From Ardenticatenaceae bacterium (GTDB taxonomy: Bacteria > Chloroflexota > Anaerolineae > Promineifilales > Promineifilaceae), in contig JACKBR010000006.1 of assembly GCA_020634495.1 (NCBI GenBank), positions 62,001 through 126,000 on the forward strand: a stretch of DNA of 64,000 nucleotides, given 5' to 3'. The position numbers were made by a program, and so were the translations under genes. Below are positions 1 to 9,566 of the stretch, piece by piece (positions within the stretch are counted from its first letter, which is position 1; every line of letters begins with the position of its first letter). The notes under the pieces are model-generated. The model saw only the letters and a list, made by a program, of their open reading frames with translations, ran no database searches and was not told where the DNA came from.

Positions 1-435
1 TGCTTTTGTCATCATGGGCACGGAGGCAGCGCTTTTTCCCAGCTTTTAATTGATGATTGGGGTGGAGAAGTGCGAGGGCGGGCATTGTACGATTGGGTGA
101 AGGAAAATGGCAATCGATTCCCCAGGGCCGAGATTTTTGGCTTTGACCTGCAAGGCAACAGCGTGCAATATTTTGTGCGGGAGCTGGAGCTTTATGCCAA
201 ACTGCCTGCTTATATTTACCCAAACACAGAAACCCCACTGGCGGAAGGGAAGCTGCTCAGCGCCATTTTGTTGCCAGATGAGGCTGTGGAGTCGGTGGCA
301 AAAATAAAACGGCCGTCTCATTTGAAACGGCCGTTAGCCTCAGCGCGGGTTTCCTGGTGGCAGCTGCCCACCACACTGGCCCAATTCAACTTTAGCTTGC
401 TGGATCAAACAGAGGCGGCAGATTCCTTTCTGTAG
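1..435 (+). CDS. Hypothetical protein, C-terminal part (5' end outside the window)
   Basis: The reading frame is open from the first base and ends with TAG at 433-435, so about 144 residues of a longer protein are visible. A GTG at position 70 could in principle be a start, but the frame is open upstream of it and no ribosome binding site precedes it, so I treat the gene as truncated by the window edge. The visible part starts with a His/Gly-rich stretch (HHGHGG) and has mixed alpha/beta composition with no membrane segment. I do not recognise the family. It converges on the RNase J gene, and a shared hairpin terminator separates the two. Confidence 0.6.
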   Translation, partial: CFCHHGHGGSAFSQLLIDDWGGEVRGRALYDWVKENGNRFPRAEIFGFDLQGNSVQYFVRELELYAKLPAYIYPNTETPLAEGKLLSAILLPDEAVESVAKIKRPSHLKRPLASARVSWWQLPTTLAQFNFSLLDQTEAADSFL

Positions 436-458
436 AAAAGAGAGTCGCAAGAGAGAAT

Positions 459-499
459 AAAAGTTGGGCCAATCTCCAAGAAATTGGCCCAACTTTTTA
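459..499. terminator. Bidirectional hairpin terminator between the partial gene and rnj
   Basis: A 14-bp inverted repeat (AAAGTTGGGCCAAT and its complement) with an 8-base loop is followed by a T-run on the plus strand and preceded by an A-run. It can therefore end transcripts from both sides. It touches the stop codon of the RNase J gene at 497-499. Confidence 0.75.
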
Positions 500-2136
500 T
501 TTAATCACCACCTGCACAATCGGCCTGCGGCCTGTCTCGGCATACAGGAACCGGCTCAAGGAGTCCTCAATCTTTTTGTTGAGTCCTTTACCTGGCCATC
601 AAACTGCTTCACGGCTCGCTCAATGGTTTCTTTGGCGCTGTCCAGCAGCTCTTCTTCATCCCGCCGGTCAATAAACCCGCGTGAAATAATTTCCGGCTGA
701 CCAGTCATTTGGCCATTGCCATTTAGACTAATGACAGCAAAAAGAGACCGCTTTGGGCCAATTTTTCCCGATCACGCAGCACGGGCCAATCAATTTCGCC
801 CACGCTCTCGCCATCTACAAAGATGTAGCCGCCGCGCATCCGGGGCAAAATTTCTAGCGAATCGGCCGTTAGTTCCAGGGTGTGCCGTTTTCAATAATGG
901 CAATGTTCTCGGCAGGAATGCCCAATGCCTGGGCCATTACCGCGTGCTGTTTTAGATGGCGCAGCTCGCCGTGTACGGGCACCAAATATTTCGGCCGTAC
1001 CAGGTTGATCATGAGCTTCATCTTCTTCCTGGCTGGCGTGGCCAGACACGTGCACATCGGCGATGTTTTCGTATAGCACATTGGCTCCGCGCCGGAATAG
1101 CTGGTTGATGGTGCGGTAGACCAAGTTCTTCGTTACCGGGGATGGCGTGGGCGGAGAGCACAACTGTGTCTCCTTCTTCAATTTGTAAACGATTGTGGTT
1201 GCCTCGCGCCAGCCGCCCCATTACCGCAGAGGGTTCCCCTTGTGAGCCAGTGGCCATGATCACAACTTTATCGGCGGGCAGGGAAGAGATGTCGCTGATG
1301 TCGATGAGGGTGGCTTCGTCAATGGTCAGGTAGCCCAATTCCATAGCCATTTTGGTATTGTCTCGCATGGAGCGCCCGGTGATGGCCAGGTAACGGCCGT
1401 ATTTTTCTGGCCGTGTCTGCCACTAATTGAATGCGGGAGATGAGCGAAGCAAAGCTGGCCACAATGATGCGTCCTGGCGCTTCGCGGAACATCTCCTCAA
1501 AAGCAACCTCAATCTCTTTTTCTGATTTGGTCCAGCCAGGCCGGTCTGCATTGGTGCTGTCGGCCAGCAGGCAAAGCACGCCGCGCTGGGAAAATTCAGC
1601 AATTTTGGCAAAGTCTGGCGGCCAACCGTCGGCTGGCGTATGGTCAAATTTGTAATCACCCGTGTGGACAACCAGCCCGGCTGGGGTGGTAATGCCAAAA
1701 CCAACGCAGTCAGGGAATGCTGTGGGCCACATGGAAAGGTTCCACCGTAAAATATTTGCCAACGGTAAACGTTTCATCGGCTTCAAAGGTGATGAGCTCC
1801 ACCTCTTTTTTTAGCCAGCGCGGCGCATTTTCACATCGATCAACCCAATGGTCAGCGGCGTGGCGTAAATTGGGGCGTCTATGTCTTGCATCACATGGGG
1901 CAGCGCGCCGATGTGGTCTTCGTGCCCGTGCGTAACCAGAACGGCCACGATGTTATCGAGCTTGTCCATTAAATATTTGTAATCGGGGAATAATGGCATC
2001 AACCCCCAGCATGTCGTTTTGGGGGAACATGATTCCGGCATCGATGATGACAATTTCATCATCGTATTCAATGGCCGTCATGTTTTTGCCAATTTCCCCG
2101 CATCCACCCAGGGGTGATGCGCAGCTTTGTGTTCAT
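497..2136 (-). pseudogene. rnj: Ribonuclease J, interrupted by about ten frameshifts
   Basis: Joined across frames, this is a full-length RNase J (about 545 residues). This metallo-beta-lactamase/beta-CASP ribonuclease carries out 5'-3' exonuclease and endonuclease steps of RNA turnover. The metal motif HGHEDHIG, the segment HTGDYKFDH, the motif ATGSQGEPSA and the C-terminal LVPVHGE and VSGHASQEE segments are all recognisable. The start is ATG at 2136 behind a perfect GGAGG (2141-2145). The frame breaks near 2107-2114, 1987, 1810, 1711, 1403, 1123, 1021, 878, 740 and 583, by one or two bases each, mostly in homopolymer runs. Amino acids between breaks look unchanged and well conserved. That suggests sequencing or assembly error, or very recent inactivation, rather than old decay. 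Confidence 0.85.
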
Positions 2137-2258
2137 AGAACCTCCGAAAGTAGCGAGGGAGCCGGGCTGCCTCGATTATGTTAATTTGTGTGGGTATGGG
2201 ATAACCTGCGCGTGAAACAATCTCTGGTCGATTGTAATCTGCGGGTAAACCAGGGTTA

Positions 2259-3191
2259 TTATACACGGAGAAGGAACCAAACCAGAAATGTTAAAATGGC
2301 TTGCACCAGTCCAAGCGCCAGGGTGTATAAGCGGAGGATGGAACGGTTTGCGGGGGCAACATTGACGGTATTGCTGGTTACCATCACTGTTTGGGCATAA
2401 GTCTCTTTGATTGGGGGGGCATCTACGGCCGTATCTGCCTCATAGCGAATAATGGCGACCGAAATATTATCTTCCCCGCCGCGTTCGTTGGCTTTGCGAA
2501 TGAGGGTGGCAGCGGCCGTTTTTGGCGGTTCCTCACCCAGGATCAGGGCGATTTCTTCATCTGCCACGTGGCGCGTCAGCCCATCTGAGCAGAGGAACAA
2601 AATATCATCTTTCTGCAAGGTTTGCTCAAACAGATCAATTTTTGGTGAGCGTTCTGACCCTAGACTGTAGAGAATGACGTTGCGTCGTGGATGAAAGCTG
2701 GCTTCTTCTTCGGTGATGGCCCCTTCTTCTACCAGCTTGGCGACCAGGCTTTGGTCTTTGGTAATTTGCTGGAGACGGCCGTTTCGCCACAAATAACCGC
2801 GACTGTCCCCCACATTGGCAATATATGCGCGATTTTCCCGTAAAACGGCCGCAACCATCGTTGTGGCCATCCGGCTGTTGTCGTTCCGTTCCAGCACATA
2901 TTGGCGCAGGTCGGTGTTGGCCGTTTGCATGGCATTCAGCAGACGCTGCCCCCAATTTGGCTCATCGGTGTGCGTCCGAAAATGGTCGATGGTGTGCTTG
3001 GTTGTCATCTCGCTGGCCACTTCGCCAGCATCGGCACCGCCAACGCCATCGGCAACGATATACACCCAGCCACTTTTCTTTTCTTCGTCTTGGTTTGTTG
3101 GCTCCCAATAGGAAACAAAATCTTCATTATGGTCCCGGACACGGCCGGGGTCTGTGCGGAGGATGGCAGTAATTTGCCCAAGATTGCTCAT
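2259..3191 (-). CDS. PP2C-family Ser/Thr protein phosphatase with C-terminal membrane anchor
   Basis: A metal-dependent protein phosphatase of the PrpC/Stp type that removes phosphate from Ser/Thr of proteins, usually opposing Hanks-type kinases. Motifs in order are DHNED near the N-terminus, VADGVGGADAGE (metal-binding Asp), VGDSRGYLWRNG, SDGLTRHV and GGEDNISV. After the roughly 245-residue catalytic domain comes a linker and a final hydrophobic segment of about 20 residues ending LVWFLLRV, so the enzyme is probably tail-anchored with its active site in the cytoplasm. No kinase gene is nearby. It starts with ATG at 3191. It lies upstream of rnj in the same direction with 122 bases between, and may be a separate transcript. 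Confidence 0.9.
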   Translation of the reverse strand: MSNLGQITAILRTDPGRVRDHNEDFVSYWEPTNQDEEKKSGWVYIVADGVGGADAGEVASEMTTKHTIDHFRTHTDEPNWGQRLLNAMQTANTDLRQYVLERNDNSRMATTMVAAVLRENRAYIANVGDSRGYLWRNGRLQQITKDQSLVAKLVEEGAITEEEASFHPRRNVILYSLGSERSPKIDLFEQTLQKDDILFLCSDGLTRHVADEEIALILGEEPPKTAAATLIRKANERGGEDNISVAIIRYEADTAVDAPPIKETYAQTVMVTSNTVNVAPANRSILRLYTLALGLVQAILTFLVWFLLRV

Positions 3192-3485
3192 GCCAAAAAC
3201 TATAACTCACCTATCTCATAACGATCAAGCCTGACTACAGTTCCAGAGGGAAATCGTAGGGAAATTTTGAGAGCCTATGGCTCCAAATGTTTGATGAAGA
3301 TGGGGAACGGCCGTTTCGTAAGCAATTGTCATGATGGCCAGCGCGATTAATTTCACTGAGTATTTGCTGCCAGTTACCAGATAACAATCTTAACAGCGAA
3401 GAATTCTCGCCTTGGTGATAAACTATGGTACTATTTTGATGTCAGTCGGAAAAATGTTGCCATGTAGTTGAGGAGAAGTATTACA

Positions 3486-5399
3486 GTGCAACGTCTTGAG
3501 CTTTTAGACCTGATTAAATCTTCCTTTGGCGAACGCGATCTTAAAATTTTGTGCTTTAAGTTAGGAGTTCGCTTCAGTAATTTGCCGGGTGATACTTTTG
3601 ACGAAAAAGCCATCGAACTGATCAAGTACCAGGAACGGCGCGGGGGGACAAAGAAGCTCGAAGAGGCAATCCATAACCAGCTTGAAGCGGGGCCGCTACA
3701 AAAGATTGCCAACATTTTTCTCCCCGTTGATGCGCTCCCTATCATTACCATATTTGGCATAGTAGCTCTGGTTGTACTTGCGCTTGTTATTTTTGGGGTG
3801 ATCAGCGTTACAGAAATTGTTCGCTCAACGGCCTCAACGCCAGCCCAGGTTGCTGAAAACCAACAGCAACCAGCGCTTAATGCACTACCAACGGCAAAAT
3901 CAACGGCAACCAATCCACCCCCTTCGGCGACTCCCTCAGCCACACCCACCTTCACTCCATCAGCAACGCCTACCATCACCCCAACACCCACGCCAGACGG
4001 CTGGGATTGGCCCTATTACCTGTTTGTGATTGACGGCTCGGCGCGCATGTTGAATCAAGACGCAACGGGACAAACAAAATGGAATGTTGCCCGAAGCTCG
4101 CTCCTTAGTCTGGTTACGGGTGTGTTACCGCCCCACGCAAATTACGGTTTGCTCATGTTGGGCAGCAATGAGGCAGGTGCATCGCTCACCTGTGCCGACA
4201 CCGCAGAGCTGAAAATTCCATTTACCTTAGAAAGGGAAAGAGTTTCTACTGAAATTTTTGGTCATGATCCCCAAGGGGAAGTGTCATTACAAGATGGATT
4301 AACACTTGCCTTAAACGAATTGCTTTTGAACCATTCGTTTCCCGAAGGGGCATCAAAGATTCTTGTTATTGTCTTGGGCGGTGGCGATAGCTGCAATGAG
4401 GGGAGCGAATGGCAATCGCTCATTAATATCATCAATACATCGCCCAATCTTTTTATTCAGCTCAATACGGAACTCATCATCTTGGCCGATGAAGAGGTGG
4501 ATGAAGCAGTGCGTATTGCTGTAAATGAACTCAGAGAGCTGGTGCCTGAGCAAATTCAGGTGAGCGTTGCCAACCCAGCAGATACCGTCGCAGTCAAAAA
4601 TACGTTTGATGCGGTGGCTACCCGTGTGATTCCCACCCCCACGCCTCTTCAAACCAACGTGCCACCCGTTACAAAATCACCAACACCTATGCCAACAGAT
4701 ACACCTACGCCAAGATTGATCGCATCGCCTATCCCGCCTGCGCAGACACCTTTTGTAACGGCTACGCTTACGTCGGCTCCGGCTGTTACGGCCACATTCA
4801 CAGCATTACCGCCAACAACGCCACCCCCTACCCTCACGGCAACGCCCACCAAAACACCAACGCGCACACCAACGTTTACCAAAACGCCAGTGCCCACGGC
4901 CACCCCAACGCGAACACCAACAGCAACGCCTCCCTGTCCCTCACCGCCACGAACACCAATAAATACGGCCGCTTTCGGGGGAACCGTTACCATTACGTCA
5001 CATACCCATTGTCAAACTGGCCTTATTGCCCAATCTGAAATTACCCTCAGCGGAACATATAGCAATCTCCCGCCAAATAGTTCGCTTTGGATATTAGCCT
5101 ACCCGCCAAACCAACTTTACTATCCCCAATCCCCAAATGCCTGCCAGGGCACAGTTGTCTCGCTATCGGGCGGAACCTGGTCTGTGCCGATTTATTTGGG
5201 GGCAAATGACGGTACCCCAGAATGGATCGATGTCGTGGCTTATGTTGTAGATAATGCGACCAGTCAATTTTTGAGTAATTGGCTGGTAACCCAACCTGCC
5301 TGCAACGATAGTGAAGGCTTTAATGGGATCGAGCCATCCACCTTGATGAACCAAACGTTAACTGAGAAGATGTACATTACTGTTTATACGGAGAATTGA
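3486..5399 (+). CDS. Effector-associated-domain (EAD) / transmembrane / vWA-like protein
   Basis: I chose GTG 3486 (637 residues) because GAGGAG at 3470-3475 lies at the right distance; TTG 3468 is possible but overlaps that site. Residues 1-65 resemble the Death-like effector-associated domains that recruit effectors in NTP-dependent conflict systems (pattern LCFKLGVRFSNLPGD...KAIELI). A membrane helix follows (about 86-112), then a Pro/Thr linker and a von Willebrand A-like domain (about 175-395). A second Thr/Pro repeat linker and a C-terminal beta-rich domain with Cys complete the protein. The vWA metal site reads DGSAR where DxSxS is usual, so metal binding is doubtful. The likely topology is a cytoplasmic EAD and an outside vWA. 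The gene stands alone, and its partner is unknown. Confidence 0.75.
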   Translation: MQRLELLDLIKSSFGERDLKILCFKLGVRFSNLPGDTFDEKAIELIKYQERRGGTKKLEEAIHNQLEAGPLQKIANIFLPVDALPIITIFGIVALVVLALVIFGVISVTEIVRSTASTPAQVAENQQQPALNALPTAKSTATNPPPSATPSATPTFTPSATPTITPTPTPDGWDWPYYLFVIDGSARMLNQDATGQTKWNVARSSLLSLVTGVLPPHANYGLLMLGSNEAGASLTCADTAELKIPFTLERERVSTEIFGHDPQGEVSLQDGLTLALNELLLNHSFPEGASKILVIVLGGGDSCNEGSEWQSLINIINTSPNLFIQLNTELIILADEEVDEAVRIAVNELRELVPEQIQVSVANPADTVAVKNTFDAVATRVIPTPTPLQTNVPPVTKSPTPMPTDTPTPRLIASPIPPAQTPFVTATLTSAPAVTATFTALPPTTPPPTLTATPTKTPTRTPTFTKTPVPTATPTRTPTATPPCPSPPRTPINTAAFGGTVTITSHTHCQTGLIAQSEITLSGTYSNLPPNSSLWILAYPPNQLYYPQSPNACQGTVVSLSGGTWSVPIYLGANDGTPEWIDVVAYVVDNATSQFLSNWLVTQPACNDSEGFNGIEPSTLMNQTLTEKMYITVYTEN

Positions 5400-5434
5400 T
5401 AAAAATCCCCGATAAACAGGTAAGGAGTCAATAA

Positions 5435-6727
5435 TTACCGGCTTACGCCTAGCTGGAAATATTCTTCGGTGCGCGTGTCTATCAGTTGAGCCGCTTCTTC
5501 CACGGAAATATCGCCGTAAAAAGCGCGCTCAATTTCTTCGCTGGCGGTGCCTTCAATTTCTTCCCAGGTGCTGATGATGGGTACCAGCCGCAGGGTATCG
5601 ACTGTATCTAGCCAGACCCGGCTGCGTGATGGCAGTTGATCCGGATTGAGGAAGGCGTCTGATTCCGCCACGCTGATGAGCGAAGGCACGGTACGGCCGC
5701 TTCCAGCAATAATCGTCTGCCCCTCGAAAGAATTGGCAAACTCAATGAATGTCCAGGCTGCATCTTTGTTTTCTGTGGTGCTAGAGAGGCAGTAGGCGTC
5801 GCTGTGCAGCACGCCAGCCACTTCCTGATTGCGCGGCAGCGGGGCCACATCCCAGACAAACTCTTCAATTTCCCGGTAGGTGGGCGTGCCCCGGCGGCTG
5901 TCGAAGAACATGGCGGTTGTGCCCGCCACGAAGCGGCTTTCGCTGTCTTGGGCTGCTTCTTCAACCCGGTTGGGCACCACGCCGTGTACCTGGCGTAAAT
6001 CGACAAACCATTGCAGGGCGGCCTGTGCCGGTGGCCGGGTGATGGTGAGCCGGGTGGGGAATTCTTCGCTGTTGACAATGGGCGCGCCATTTTGCCAGAC
6101 AAAGGGAGCCAGCCGGTAAAGGGAGGTTTCGATGCCAACGCCATACTGGTCGATGGTGCCGTTCCCGTCAAAATCTTGCGTGAGGGCAACGGCCGTTTTC
6201 ACAAAATCATCCCACGTCCAATCATCGGCCGGGTAGGGCAGGCTGGCCGCGTCAAACATGTCCTGATTGTAATACACCACCAGGCTAGAGATGTTTTGCG
6301 GAATGCAGGTGATTGCTCCATCCCAGATGAAAGCATCAATGGTGATTGGGTAAAAATCTTCCGCCTTGATGAGATCGCTTTGCGCCAGATATGGCCCCAG
6401 CGGTTCCAGCAAACCGTTGGCGGCAAACGCGCTAAAGCGACGATAGTTCATCAAGGTCACATCAGGTGGCGAACCGGCGGCAAACTCTGTGGCCAGCCGG
6501 GAACGATATTCGCTGCCGGAGGGAATATGGGTCACTTCAACCGTAATTTCTGGATGCGCTTCTTCGAAGGCAGCCACCAGGTTCAGGTATGCCTGGCGCT
6601 CCGCCGGATCGCCCGAAATCATGAAGGAAACGGTCTCTTTGGCTGAGGAGCAGCCCGCCACAGATAGTAAAACAATCAGTAAGAGCCAGCCAAAAACTGG
6701 CGCGTGCAGTTTCGGAAATCTGTTCAT
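5435..6727 (-). CDS. ABC transporter extracellular solute-binding lipoprotein (sugar type)
   Basis: A family 1 extracellular solute-binding protein of 430 residues that delivers a sugar or similar ligand to the two permeases encoded upstream. The start is ATG 6727 (MNRFPKL); longer frames run back into the preceding gene. The signal peptide ends in the lipobox LSVAGC with lipidated Cys26, so the protein is anchored outside the membrane. The mature part has the expected features: an N-terminal segment (FMISGDPAERQAYLNLV), the PDVTLMNYRRF motif and an EF-hand-like DFDGNGTIDQYG loop typical of these proteins. It is the last gene of a four-gene minus-strand operon, 32 bases after the metallophosphoesterase. 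The ligand cannot be told from sequence. Confidence 0.9.
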   Translation of the reverse strand: MNRFPKLHAPVFGWLLLIVLLSVAGCSSAKETVSFMISGDPAERQAYLNLVAAFEEAHPEITVEVTHIPSGSEYRSRLATEFAAGSPPDVTLMNYRRFSAFAANGLLEPLGPYLAQSDLIKAEDFYPITIDAFIWDGAITCIPQNISSLVVYYNQDMFDAASLPYPADDWTWDDFVKTAVALTQDFDGNGTIDQYGVGIETSLYRLAPFVWQNGAPIVNSEEFPTRLTITRPPAQAALQWFVDLRQVHGVVPNRVEEAAQDSESRFVAGTTAMFFDSRRGTPTYREIEEFVWDVAPLPRNQEVAGVLHSDAYCLSSTTENKDAAWTFIEFANSFEGQTIIAGSGRTVPSLISVAESDAFLNPDQLPSRSRVWLDTVDTLRLVPIISTWEEIEGTASEEIERAFYGDISVEEAAQLIDTRTEEYFQLGVSR

Positions 6728-6759
6728 GATGGTGTTTAACGTACTTCCTCGTAGGTGGT

Positions 6760-7836
6760 TCACTGAGTCGTGAAGGGTAAATAAAGTTGGTCTGTGAAAA
6801 AATCGGGTTTGAAGAGGGTAATGCTGTCGATGAGGCTGCCTGTCCTGCTGTAGAAGCTGAAGTTTAGGCAAAGCGAGCTTGCTTCAAGACGCATCGCACC
6901 ATAGTCCAAATTATAGCGCACTGTGCTGCCAGGAACAGCATTTCCTAAAGAATAAATACTGCGTCCGCCCAGCCCGTTTACAAAGTAAAGGATGCTGTCT
7001 TGATGAATGCGTTCGTAGGTGTGGTCGTGTCCGGCGAGTACGGCCGTTGCCCCCCAGGTTGCAAAAGGCCACTGCAAATCGCTGTCTGACCCATGTACGC
7101 TGGATGAGGAGTAGGGCGGATGGTGCAACGTGACCAGTTTCCAGGGTGCGCTGCTGCCGGTCATTTGGGTTTGCAACCAATTGGCCTGGGTTGAGGTTGC
7201 GGTACGGCCGTCTGGCTCATTGATGTCGCTGTCCAAAGCAAAAAGATGCACCGGCCCAAGGGTCACGTCGTAGTAGCGCTCATTGCCCGGCAGGGTGAAA
7301 TAATCCAGATACGGCTGCAAGGTTCCGGTGTTCCAATCATGGTTGCCGGGGTTGGGGTAAAACTGATTTGTGGCTGCGCCGGGGCCATAGCTGCCGCTGT
7401 AGCCGCCAATGTACTGCTGGTAATATTGGCCGATGTTGTCGTCAATGGTGCTGGCTTCGCCGCTGGGATAGTTGTTGTCTCCGGTAGTGAGGACGTAATC
7501 GACGTTCCAACTGTTGACCAATGCGGCGACATCTGCTTCTGGCTGACCAGCCGCGCCGTAATCGCCAATGACGGCCAGGGTGACCGTGCCCGGGCAGCTG
7601 ACTGCGCCTGCCGGAGCGGCATCTACGTGGTAAATTTTGTGGGGAGGCTGCCAGTCGGCCAGCAGCGTGGTGAACACGGCCGTTCCCAGCAAAGCCCCCA
7701 ACAACCAATAAACTAACTTAATTCCTCTCCGGAAATTGGCCACAGAGTTTACTGAGGTTGTTGCGTCTAGGTGCAAAGCCTCTAGATTCTCTTTTTGCTC
7801 TGTGGCTTTTGGGGAAAGATTCTTAATGCGTACCAT
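6760..7836 (-). CDS. Membrane-anchored calcineurin-like metallophosphoesterase
   Basis: A two-metal phosphoesterase of the purple-acid-phosphatase-like group. The motifs are all present: GDYG, GDNNYP, GNHDW, HHPPYSS and GHDHTYER. An N-terminal hydrophobic segment (about residues 42-60) places the catalytic domain outside the membrane. ATG 7836 (MVRIKNL) is my start; a TTG at 7860 would overlap the upstream permease stop and is less likely. It sits between the two permease genes and the binding-protein gene of an importer. That suggests it strips phosphate from an organophosphate outside the cell so that the importer can take up the product. This last point is inference; substrates are unknown. 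Confidence 0.85.
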   Translation of the reverse strand: MVRIKNLSPKATEQKENLEALHLDATTSVNSVANFRRGIKLVYWLLGALLGTAVFTTLLADWQPPHKIYHVDAAPAGAVSCPGTVTLAVIGDYGAAGQPEADVAALVNSWNVDYVLTTGDNNYPSGEASTIDDNIGQYYQQYIGGYSGSYGPGAATNQFYPNPGNHDWNTGTLQPYLDYFTLPGNERYYDVTLGPVHLFALDSDINEPDGRTATSTQANWLQTQMTGSSAPWKLVTLHHPPYSSSSVHGSDSDLQWPFATWGATAVLAGHDHTYERIHQDSILYFVNGLGGRSIYSLGNAVPGSTVRYNLDYGAMRLEASSLCLNFSFYSRTGSLIDSITLFKPDFFTDQLYLPFTTQ

Positions 7837-7849
7837 GATCAATAAAAAG

Positions 7850-8668
7850 CTACCTGCCAAGGCGGGAAAAATAAGGTTGCAGCAATAAAAACAGGGCTAC
7901 AGGAATACTGGTGGCCACCACCGCAGCGGCCATCAGCAAGGGCCAATCAGACGGGCTCATTTGCTGCAAAAGCTGGAGGGCCACGGGCAGCGTGTAGCGG
8001 CTTTCTGTGCGCAGATAGAGCAGCGGCGAGATAAAATCGCCCCAATATAAAATGAAAGAGAGCAGGGCCACGCCAACGGCCGTTGGCCGCACAATCGGCA
8101 GGCCAATTTGCCACCAGTTGGCCAAAACGCCAGCGCCTTCCAGCCGGGCTGCCTCATAAATGACCACCGGAATGCGCCGGAAAGCGCGATAAAACATCAG
8201 CACAAAAAAAGGACTGCTGCCCATCCAGGCTGGAGCAATGAGCGCCCAAACCGAATCGTGCCAGCCTAATGTTTTGTACAGGAAGAAGCGCGAGAACCAC
8301 AGCGCCACGCCAGGCACCATCAACACAGCCAGCGAGAGGACAATCCAGCGCCGTTGGCTGGCGGTGGGCAGTTGGGCCATGCTAAACCCGGCCCAGCTGC
8401 TGGTAACCAGAGTCAGCGGCACGGCAAGCAGCACCACCAGCAGGGAATTGAGCGTGAAGCGACCCAAGGGCACCAGCTTCCAGACGCGGCTAAAGTTGGC
8501 CAGGGTCAGGTCGAGCGAGAAGGTTAATTGCTGCGGCAACGGCCGTCCCACAGGGTGCAGCGCGGCGATCAGCATCCAAATGAGGGGTAGGAGGAAAACG
8601 GCCGTTACAAGTAGCCGAGTCCATAATCGCCAGTCTCTAATCTCTAATCTCCTAAATTTAGAGGACAA
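7850..8668 (-). CDS. Carbohydrate ABC transporter permease (MalG-type)
   Basis: An inner-membrane permease with about six membrane helices and the cytoplasmic EAA loop (EAARLEGAGV...GLPIVRP) that contacts the ATPase. I choose TTG 8668 as the start: GGAGG lies six bases upstream, and the start overlaps the end of the preceding permease by 11 bases, the usual sign of translational coupling. A GTG at 8728 would lengthen the overlap and adds a non-conserved head. It pairs with the product of the upstream gene. No ATP-binding subunit is encoded in this operon, so a shared ATPase elsewhere must energise it. Confidence 0.9.
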   Translation of the reverse strand: MSSKFRRLEIRDWRLWTRLLVTAVFLLPLIWMLIAALHPVGRPLPQQLTFSLDLTLANFSRVWKLVPLGRFTLNSLLVVLLAVPLTLVTSSWAGFSMAQLPTASQRRWIVLSLAVLMVPGVALWFSRFFLYKTLGWHDSVWALIAPAWMGSSPFFVLMFYRAFRRIPVVIYEAARLEGAGVLANWWQIGLPIVRPTAVGVALLSFILYWGDFISPLLYLRTESRYTLPVALQLLQQMSPSDWPLLMAAAVVATSIPVALFLLLQPYFSRLGR

Positions 8669-9566
8669 AGGTTTCCTCCGTCGTGCCAATTTGCCACTGC
8701 CGGGCAATGAAGTACAAGGCCAGCACAATCAGTCCGGTAAGCAGGTACATCACCCAAAGGGCGGCGCTGGCTGCGCCAAAAAGCAGCAGGCCAAACCCTT
8801 GTTCGTAAATGAGCATGGGCAGGGTGTAGGTGGCGTAATACGGCCCACCGCCGGTGGTTAAAAATACGGTGGTGAATGATTCTTGCAGGGTCAAAATGGC
8901 ATCGCGAAAGGTGAGCAGCAGCAAAATCGGAGCCATCAGCGGCAGGGTGATGTGCAAAAAGCGCTGGCCCGTGCTGGCTCCATCCACGCGAGCGGCGTCT
9001 TCCACGGCGTCGGGAATGTCTTGCAGGGCGGCCAGGCAGACCAGGAAGCCTTCGCCAATTTGCCACATTGAAATCAGCGCCAGGCCGGGTTTGGCCCAGG
9101 CTGCATCGGCAAACCAGCCGGGCGGGGCCAGCCCCACAGCTTGCAGCAGCAGGTTGACGGGACCAAACAATGGGTTCAAAATCCAGAGCCAGGCCAGAGC
9201 GTAGGCGGCGGTGGGCACGATGCTGGGTAAATAAACCGCTGCTCGAAACCAACCCAGGAAACGGCCGTTGCGCCGCAGCAAAATGGCCGCCAAAAATGAT
9301 CCCAGCACCCGCAGGGGCACGGGTAAAATGACCAGCGCCAGCGAGTTTTGCACGCTGAGCAGAAAGAGCTCATCGGTGGTGACGAGTAAAAAGTTGAGGC
9401 CGCCAATCCAGGTGGGGGGCGAAAGCGCATCGTAGCGGAAAAAGGCCAGACCAAAGGAGAGCAGGGCAGGCAGAACTACCAGCAGCAGAATCCCGCTCAG
9501 GTAGGGCAGCAGCAGCAGGCGCAGGCGCTGTTGGTAGCTGAGGGGTCGCCAAAATCGTTTCTGCAT
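8658..9566 (-). CDS. Carbohydrate ABC transporter permease (MalF/UgpA-type)
   Basis: The first gene of the importer operon: 302 residues with six predicted membrane segments beginning LLLLPYLSGILLLVVLPALL. The EAA motif reads EDAARVDGASTGQRFLHITL. It starts with ATG 9566 and its stop overlaps the TTG start of the second permease. The upstream 140 bases, shared with the divergent lipoprotein gene, should hold the operon promoter, but I could not single out convincing -35/-10 boxes. The protein lacks the long periplasmic insert of MalF and fits the UgpA/LacF subgroup by length. Confidence 0.9.
   Translation of the reverse strand: MQKRFWRPLSYQQRLRLLLLPYLSGILLLVVLPALLSFGLAFFRYDALSPPTWIGGLNFLLVTTDELFLLSVQNSLALVILPVPLRVLGSFLAAILLRRNGRFLGWFRAAVYLPSIVPTAAYALAWLWILNPLFGPVNLLLQAVGLAPPGWFADAAWAKPGLALISMWQIGEGFLVCLAALQDIPDAVEDAARVDGASTGQRFLHITLPLMAPILLLLTFRDAILTLQESFTTVFLTTGGGPYYATYTLPMLIYEQGFGLLLFGAASAALWVMYLLTGLIVLALYFIARQWQIGTTEETFVL

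Noticed and set aside
464..955. Small plus-strand frames inside the 5' part of the window
   Set aside because: Shadows of the RNase J gene on the minus strand; their breakup reflects its frameshifts.
7836..7860. TTG 7860 as start of the metallophosphoesterase
   Set aside because: It would overlap the upstream permease and has no clear ribosome site; ATG 7836 is simpler.
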